Source: an uncultured Candidatus Saccharibacteria bacterium (lineage in GTDB: Bacteria > Patescibacteriota > Saccharimonadia > Saccharimonadales > Saccharimonadaceae). Taken from it: a stretch of DNA of 5,169 nt. The first letter of the stretch is position 1; each line of letters opens with the position of its first letter. The notes under the pieces are model-generated. The model was not told the origin of the DNA and did not search any database. It saw only the letters and a list, made by a program, of their open reading frames with translations. Below, in pieces: positions 4,645 through 5,169 of this stretch. The translations under genes were made by a program, and so were the position numbers. The DNA is taken from NCBI GenBank assembly GCA_937902295.1, contig CALGUM010000092.1, forward strand, positions 1 through 5,169. The letters are read 5' to 3'.

Positions 4645-5169
4645 GTGCCAAAATTGCCTGTTGATAAAAAATGTATCCTATTGCTATGGTACTAATCATC
4701 AATAGTACTCGCGTGAGTAAAATTGCTAATAGTGCAATGCCCGGATTTAAGCCAGCGACCGTCAAAAACATCACCATAATTGCCTCATACGCACCTGCGC
4801 CACCGGGCGTCACCATAAAAAATCCAGCCATTGAGGCGAGACCGTACGCAATGACAAGGGGCGCCGGATTGATAGGATACCCAAGCGCCCAAAACGCAAC
4901 GTAGAACATTGCAATGTCGGCAATACAAAACACCACACCCCACCAGAATGGCACAACGAATAATTTTTTGTTGCGGCGCATAAACTTATAGTCATCCTGG
5001 ATATCAACGAAAAAATCCTGAATCTTTTTTGTCGATGCGACAGATTCAGTGCGACCAAACGTGACCGCACGCACACTTGCATTAATCCCGCGGGATAGCT
5101 TGTGTGCAAACGCTCCTAACAATCTGCGATGCTCGAGTAGGTATACTGCTCCACTGAGAGCACCTATCA
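4616..5169 (-). CDS. LPG-synthase-type multi-pass membrane protein (flippase-like), C-terminal part, cut by right window edge
   Basis: The frame is open from the right edge to the TAG at 4616-4618, giving about 183 residues of a longer protein whose start lies outside. A TTG at 5122 is not the start: the frame continues upstream as hydrophobic sequence (IGALSGAVYLL). After a soluble loop with many charges (about FFVDIQDDYKFMRRNKK) come several membrane helices: VVPFWWGVVFCIADIAMFYV, a helix with LVIAYGLASMAGFFMV, then the TPGGAGAYEA motif and two or three further helices with LTVAGL and LTRVLLMISTIAIGYIFY. The PGG-G--E motif followed by AGL is the hallmark of the lysylphosphatidylglycerol synthase TM family (PF03706; MprF N-terminal flippase domain, YbhN/AglD-like proteins). 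The likely role is lipid or lipid-linked sugar translocation; no synthetase domain follows. The gene end overlaps xseA by 29 bases. The family call is firm; the substrate is unknown. Confidence 0.87.
   Translation of the reverse strand, partial: IGALSGAVYLLEHRRLLGAFAHKLSRGINASVRAVTFGRTESVASTKKIQDFFVDIQDDYKFMRRNKKLFVVPFWWGVVFCIADIAMFYVAFWALGYPINPAPLVIAYGLASMAGFFMVTPGGAGAYEAIMVMFLTVAGLNPGIALLAILLTRVLLMISTIAIGYIFYQQAILAHGKKPPTTI

Noticed and set aside
1..5169. Recoded genetic code (UGA as sense codon), CRISPR array, mobile element or tRNA gene.
   Set aside because: TGA ends several genes at the right family length, and I found no spaced repeats, transposase motifs, terminal repeats or cloverleaf.

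Overview
The window looks like a piece of a small-genome bacterium of the Candidatus Patescibacteria (CPR), most likely Saccharibacteria-like. This is inferred from the style of the glycyl-tRNA synthetase N-terminus, the compact genes with 4-base overlaps, the short XseA and the short single-pass membrane proteins. No ribosomal RNA is present to settle it. TGA ends six genes (xseB, the methyltransferase, the kinase, the receiver, recO and, as TAG/TAA alternatives elsewhere, standard stops), so the UGA-to-glycine code of Gracilibacteria/Absconditabacteria is not in use. Base composition is moderate, roughly half GC by eye, and shows no obvious foreign island.

All nine genes lie on the minus strand, so transcription runs from high to low coordinates. 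In that order they are: the C-terminal part of a multi-pass LPG-synthase-type (MprF/YbhN flippase-like) membrane protein, cut by the right edge; xseA and xseB (exonuclease VII); a membrane-anchored class I methyltransferase resembling the ATPSCKMT/FAM173 protein-lysine methyltransferases; a single-pass membrane protein with a coiled coil and a probable PsbP-like outer domain; a soluble histidine kinase without a sensor; a receiver-only response regulator; recO; and the N-terminal 105 codons of glycyl-tRNA synthetase, cut by the left edge.

The genes form two tightly coupled strings. Flippase-xseA-xseB-methyltransferase overlap by 29, 14 and 4 bases. Kinase-receiver-recO overlap by 4 bases each (ATGA). 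Where a gap does occur, it carries a promoter-like element placed almost on top of the next start codon: before the PsbP-like gene, before the kinase and before glyS. In the first two cases exactly six bases separate the -10 box from ATG, which predicts leaderless mRNAs. Genes inside the strings instead use Shine-Dalgarno sequences (xseB, recO) or stop-start coupling.

Functionally the window mixes DNA repair (exonuclease VII, RecO), a minimal phosphorelay with neither a visible sensor nor an output domain, envelope proteins and translation. I see no mobile element, CRISPR array, tRNA or defence system, and no clear new multi-gene system. The most interesting features are the leaderless promoter geometry and the sensorless kinase/receiver pair translationally coupled to recO. 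No gene-free stretch exceeds 300 bases; the longest gap is 316-379.
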